Under the pieces are notes generated by a model. That model saw only the letters and a list, made by a program, of their open reading frames with translations, was not told the origin of the DNA and searched no databases. From NCBI RefSeq assembly GCF_000430705.1, contig NZ_AUMN01000002.1, positions 62,001-126,000 on the forward strand: 64,000 nucleotides of DNA, in the 5' to 3' direction. Positions within the stretch are counted from its first letter, which is position 1. Each line of letters starts with the position of its first letter. This DNA comes from Arthrobacter castelli DSM 16402. Its GTDB lineage: Bacteria; Actinomycetota; Actinomycetes; Actinomycetales; Micrococcaceae. The translations under genes were made by a program, and so were the position numbers. Below are positions 57,677 through 64,000 of the stretch, piece by piece.

Positions 57677-58194
57677 CAGCCTTGCTGCTCGGCGGCGGCA
57701 CCATCGTGGTGCTGCTGGCGTTGATCGGCCTCGGATGGCGCAATCGCCTCCGCCGGCAGCAGCACATCGGGACACTGCCGGAGGTACCGGCGGTGCTCTC
57801 ACCGGCGATGGCGCAGGTGGCCGGCCAATATGTCGTGACGACCACCGCCGGAGACTGGCTGGACCGTGTGGCGGTGCAGTCCCTGGGGGTGAAGTCCAAC
57901 GCCACGTTGAGCATCCACGCCCAGGGGGTGCTGCTGCAGCGAACCGGGGCCACCGACGTCTTCATCCCCGTGGCAGATCTGGTCGATGTGCGCTCCGAAA
58001 GCGGGATGACCGGCAAATTCGTGGAAAAGGAGGGGCTGGTCGTGCTGCGGTGGATGCTGGCCGGAGCCGGCGTCGACACAGCGTTCCGCACCCGGCTCGC
58101 CGCAGAGAGCAAACCGCTGCAGCAGGCCCTGACTGATCTTCTCCCCGACGAACACGGCACCGACGATTCCAGCACGAACAAGGACAAAAAGTGA
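57664..58194 (+). CDS. Membrane-anchored PH-like protein of the pyr operon
   Basis: A 176-residue protein with one N-terminal helix ([19 protein letters not shown]), a basic stop-transfer (RNRLRRQQ) and a soluble domain ([36 protein letters not shown]). The place between pyrC and carA is the same as mycobacterial Rv1382, a conserved protein of unknown function. It overlaps pyrC by 13 bases and carA by four, so it is tightly kept in the operon; perhaps it tethers or stabilises an enzyme there, but that is speculation. Confidence 0.85.
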   Translation: MEQMTALLLGGGTIVVLLALIGLGWRNRLRRQQHIGTLPEVPAVLSPAMAQVAGQYVVTTTAGDWLDRVAVQSLGVKSNATLSIHAQGVLLQRTGATDVFIPVADLVDVRSESGMTGKFVEKEGLVVLRWMLAGAGVDTAFRTRLAAESKPLQQALTDLLPDEHGTDDSSTNKDKK

Positions 58195-59415
58195 CACCAG
58201 CAGATACTCCCACCGCCGCAGTGCTGGTCCTCGAGGACGGCACCAGCTTCCACGGTTCCAGCTACGGCGCGACCGGCACGGCGTTGGGCGAAGCCGTCTT
58301 CGCCACCGGGATGACCGGCTACCAGGAGACCATCACCGATCCGTCCTACGCCCGGCAACTGGTGGTGCAGACCGCCCCGCACATCGGCAACACCGGGGTG
58401 AACCGCGACGACGCCGAATCACGCCGCATCTGGGTGGCCGGCTATATCGTCCGCGATCCGGCGCGCCGGCCGTCCAACTGGCGCAGCGAAATGAGCCTCG
58501 ACGAGGACCTGCGCCGGCAGCGCATCGTGGGCATCCAGGGTGTGGATACCCGCGCGATGACCCGGCACCTGCGGGAGCGGGGTGCGATGCGGGCCGGGAT
58601 CTTCTCCGGTGAGGACGCTGAGCAGCCGGCCGCCCGGTTGCTGGAGACGGTGCTCGCTTCCCAGGGCATGGAGGGCGCGCAGCTGGCCGAGGAGGTCAGC
58701 ATTGACCAGCCCTACGTCATCGAACCGGCCGACCACGGCTGGCACTCCGATGCCGTCGGCAGCATCGCCGCCGTCGACCTGGGGATCAAGTCCATGACCC
58801 CGCAGCGGCTCGCCGAGCGGGGAGTGCGCGTACATGTGCTGCCCGCCTCGGCCACCCTCGCCGACATCGAGGACCTGAGGGTCGACGGGGTCTTCTACTC
58901 CAATGGGCCGGGCGACCCTGCCACGGCCACCGCTCAAGTCGAACTGCTGCGGCAGGTGCTGCAGCGCAGGATCCCCTTCTTCGGGATTTGCTTCGGCAAT
59001 CAGCTGCTGGGCCGTGCCCTGGGCTTCGGCACCTACAAACTCCGCTACGGCCACCGGGGCATCAACGTCCCGGTGCTGGACCGTGCCACATCGAAGGTGG
59101 AGATCACCAGCCAGAACCACGGCTTCGCCGTCGACGCACCGCTGGACGGTCCCGTCGAGGCGCCCGAGGCCGGCTTCGGCCGGGTGGAAGTGAGCCATAT
59201 CTGCCTCAATGACGACGTCGTCGAAGGTCTCAACTGCCTCGACGTGCCGGCTTTTTCGGTGCAGTACCACCCTGAAGCGGCCGCCGGCCCCCACGATGCG
59301 GCGTACCTCTTCGACCGCTTTATCGACCTGATGAAGACCCCGCTAGCCACCGGCGCAGCCCCGTCCGCCACTACCACCGGCGCAGCCCCGTCCGCCGAAA
59401 CCAGCCAGGAGAAGC

Positions 59416-59423
<8 letters not shown>
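58191..59423 (+). CDS. carA: Carbamoyl phosphate synthetase small subunit
   Basis: Glutaminase supplying ammonia to CarB. The 410 residues have the N-terminal domain ([18 protein letters not shown]), and the class I triad Cys in [16 protein letters not shown] and His/Glu in [13 protein letters not shown]. The last about 30 residues ([16 protein letters not shown]) are a non-conserved tail made by a 27-bp duplication. GTG 58191. Overlaps carB by eight bases. Confidence 0.97.
59347..59396. repeat. 27-bp period duplication in the carA tail
   Basis: A 23-bp sequence beginning CCACCGGCGCAGCCCC occurs at 59347-59369 and 59374-59396. It encodes TGAAPSA twice, in frame, at the end of CarA. Confidence 0.85.
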
Positions 59424-62723
<3,300 letters not shown>

Positions 62724-62727
<4 letters not shown>

Positions 62728-63575
62728 CTCCGGTGCCGGTGCCTTCCGCACCTTTCGGACACCGCCTGCATCGTGCCGTTGCGGACAAGGGGCAGCTGTG
62801 TGTCGGCATCGATCCCCACCCGCGGCTGCTGGCCGACTGGGGGCTGGAAGACACGCCGGCCGGGCTCGAGACCTTTTCGCAGCGGGTTGTCGAGTCGGTG
62901 GCCGGTTGCGCAGCCATCGTCAAACCGCAGGTGGCGCTGTACGAGCGCCACGGCTCAGCCGGCCTGGCGGTGCTGGAGGAGACCTTGACCGCCGCCGCGG
63001 AGGCCGGGGTGCTGACACTGGCCGATGCCAAGCGCGGAGACATTGGATCCACCATGGCTGCCTACGCGGATGCGTGGCTCCGTGATGGCTCGTCGCTGGC
63101 CGCCGACGCTGTCACCCTCAGCCCGTTCCTCGGATTCGGCTCGCTGCGCCCGGCCCTGGACACAGCCCGCGAATCCGGGCGGGGTGTCTTCGTGCTGGCG
63201 CTGACTTCCAACCCGGAAGGCGCCTCGGTGCAGCACCGCGGGGAGCCTTATTCGGTGGCACACCGGATCGTCAAGGACGCGGCAGCGGAGAACGAAGGTC
63301 TCGACCGTGGGTCAGTCGGTGTGGTGATTGGTGCCGCAACGGGTGAGGCACTGCGGCGGCTATCGATCAATCCGGACCGGTTCAACGGTCCGATACTGGC
63401 ACCGGGCCTCGGTGCCCAAGGCGCGACGCCGGCGGATTTGGCCGCCACGTTCGGGGCCGGTTATGGCCGGGTGCTGGCCTCCGCCAGCCGTTCGGTACTC
63501 GCCGCGGGGCCGGGCGGGCAACAACTTCGTGAGGCGGCCGAGCGGCTCCGCGACGAGTTGCGTGCCCAGCGCTGA
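62724..63575 (+). CDS. pyrF: Orotidine 5'-phosphate decarboxylase, type 2
   Basis: Last step to UMP. ATG 62724 overlaps the carB stop by four bases. The 283 residues are of the longer type 2 form, with [25 protein letters not shown], the catalytic Lys in [20 protein letters not shown], and GATTGEALR-like [14 protein letters not shown]. pyrD is not in this operon, nor is pyrE. Confidence 0.95.
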
Positions 63576-63679
63576 ACGGACTCGGCAACGTGTTGCGCGC
63601 CCGCCACGGGCGCCCCATCCTGCACTGCTTGCCCGCCGCTGAACAGGCCCCATGCCGCACTGCCTGCCCAGCGCTGATC
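63559..63679. repeat. Degenerate repeats of the pyrF 3' end
   Basis: TGCGTGCCCAGCGCTGAAC at the pyrF stop (63559-63577) recurs in altered form at 63626-63644 and 63661-63679. The last two copies share flanking CCCCAT...GCAC and have a 35-bp period. Confidence 0.6.
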
Positions 63680-63685
63680 TCAATG

Positions 63686-63715
63686 TTGATTTTGGTAGCT
63701 TCTTGCGGATAGGTT
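63686..63715 (+). promoter_or_regulatory. Putative promoter of mihF
   Basis: TTGATT (63686-63691) and TAGGTT (63710-63715) have an 18-base spacer and lie 63 bases before the mihF start. A separate promoter would suit a nucleoid protein gene following the pyr operon. Confidence 0.4.
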
Positions 63716-63778
63716 CGGTGCTAGTCCAACCAGTCGACCCACCGTCGTCGAACGGTACTGCGTCCCAGGAGTCCTGAC

Positions 63779-64000
63779 GTGAGTCTCAAACCTTTGTCCG
63801 ACAGCGAACGTACGGCCGCCCGCCATAAGGCGACGGCCGCCCGGGCCACCAGGGCAGCGGTGAAGGAGAAGCTCAAAGCCGGCGAAGCCACAGTTGCTGA
63901 AGTAATCGACAACAGTGCGGCGGATGAGGCGATCGGACGGTTGAAGGTATCGGATCTGCTGGAGTCGCTTCCCGGCGTGGGCAAGGTGCGCGCCGGCACC
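63779..64000 (+). CDS. mihF: Actinobacterial integration host factor (mIHF), 3' end outside the window
   Basis: Nucleoid-associated DNA-binding protein, essential in mycobacteria. GTG 63779 has CAGGAG seven bases upstream. The 74 visible residues include SLKPLSDSERTAARHKATAA, a helical linker, and LKVSDLLESLPGVGKVRAG, the conserved H2TH-like DNA-binding motif of sIHF/mIHF. The frame runs off the window. gmk and rpoZ usually follow. Confidence 0.92.
   Translation, partial: MSLKPLSDSERTAARHKATAARATRAAVKEKLKAGEATVAEVIDNSAADEAIGRLKVSDLLESLPGVGKVRAGT

Overview
The window is high-GC DNA from an actinobacterium. Gene order and protein sequence point to the Micrococcales near the Micrococcaceae (Arthrobacter relatives). 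Supporting signs are an Arthrobacter-like S4 without zinc cysteines, the actinobacterial integration host factor, a PyrR site fused to the ribosome-binding site, the run thrS - HIT protein - phosphatidylinositol-phosphate synthase, and the blocks yebC-ruvCAB-yajC-secDF-rel and alaS-ruvX-mltG-aroE-aroC-aroK-aroB-efp-nusB-pyr. Genus is not certain. I saw no tRNA, rRNA, CRISPR array or complete insertion sequence.

Layout. 1-2.0 kb: end of etfA and a membrane cytochrome b. 2.0-3.5 kb: an apparently intact MntA/HepT toxin-antitoxin pair, then a decaying FitA/PIN pair. 3.65-6.9 kb: thrS, a HIT-family protein and pgsA. 6.9-8.8 kb: a methyltransferase divergent from an HxlR-type regulator. 8.96-15.4 kb: pdxS and pdxT, normally adjacent, are separated by a Phd/VapC pair, a second copy of the pdxS 3' end, a 22-bp repeat array, a methyltransferase and a long asparagine synthetase with an extra C-terminal domain. 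15.4-24.7 kb: yebC, ruvCAB, yajC-secD-secF and rel. 24.7-32.7 kb: a relA-linked unknown, a DUF349 protein, a membrane cyclophilin, hisS, an APC permease and aspS. 32.8-37.9 kb is accessory: a GNAT protein, a short MBL hydrolase, an HxlR regulator, an oxidoreductase-hydrolase fusion, a deleted dehydrogenase pseudogene and a thioesterase. 37.98-41.04 kb: a three-gene type III polyketide operon. 41.1-45.2 kb: rarA, a DUF2470-like gene with an iron box, rpsD, and two small membrane proteins. 45.3-64 kb: one long co-directional stretch for alanyl-tRNA synthesis, cell-wall and shikimate enzymes, EF-P/NusB, the complete pyrimidine operon, and the start of mihF.

How the genes work together. The pyrimidine genes (pyrR-pyrB-pyrC-orf-carA-carB-pyrF) overlap by a few bases throughout and carry a PyrR-binding leader, so they should be translated as one UMP-controlled unit. 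The aro genes are similarly coupled and make chorismate. RuvA/B/C and RarA handle stalled forks and recombination. YajC/SecD/SecF are the Sec accessory complex. Rel sets (p)ppGpp.

The most unusual items are the duplicated pdxS terminus that brackets a toxin-antitoxin pair, the AsnB protein with a CofE-like C-terminal domain, the oxidoreductase-hydrolase fusion under an apparent redox-type HxlR regulator, the compact type III PKS operon, an IdeR/DtxR-like iron box between the DUF2470 gene and rpsD, and a perfect 20-bp palindrome ahead of yajC-secDF.
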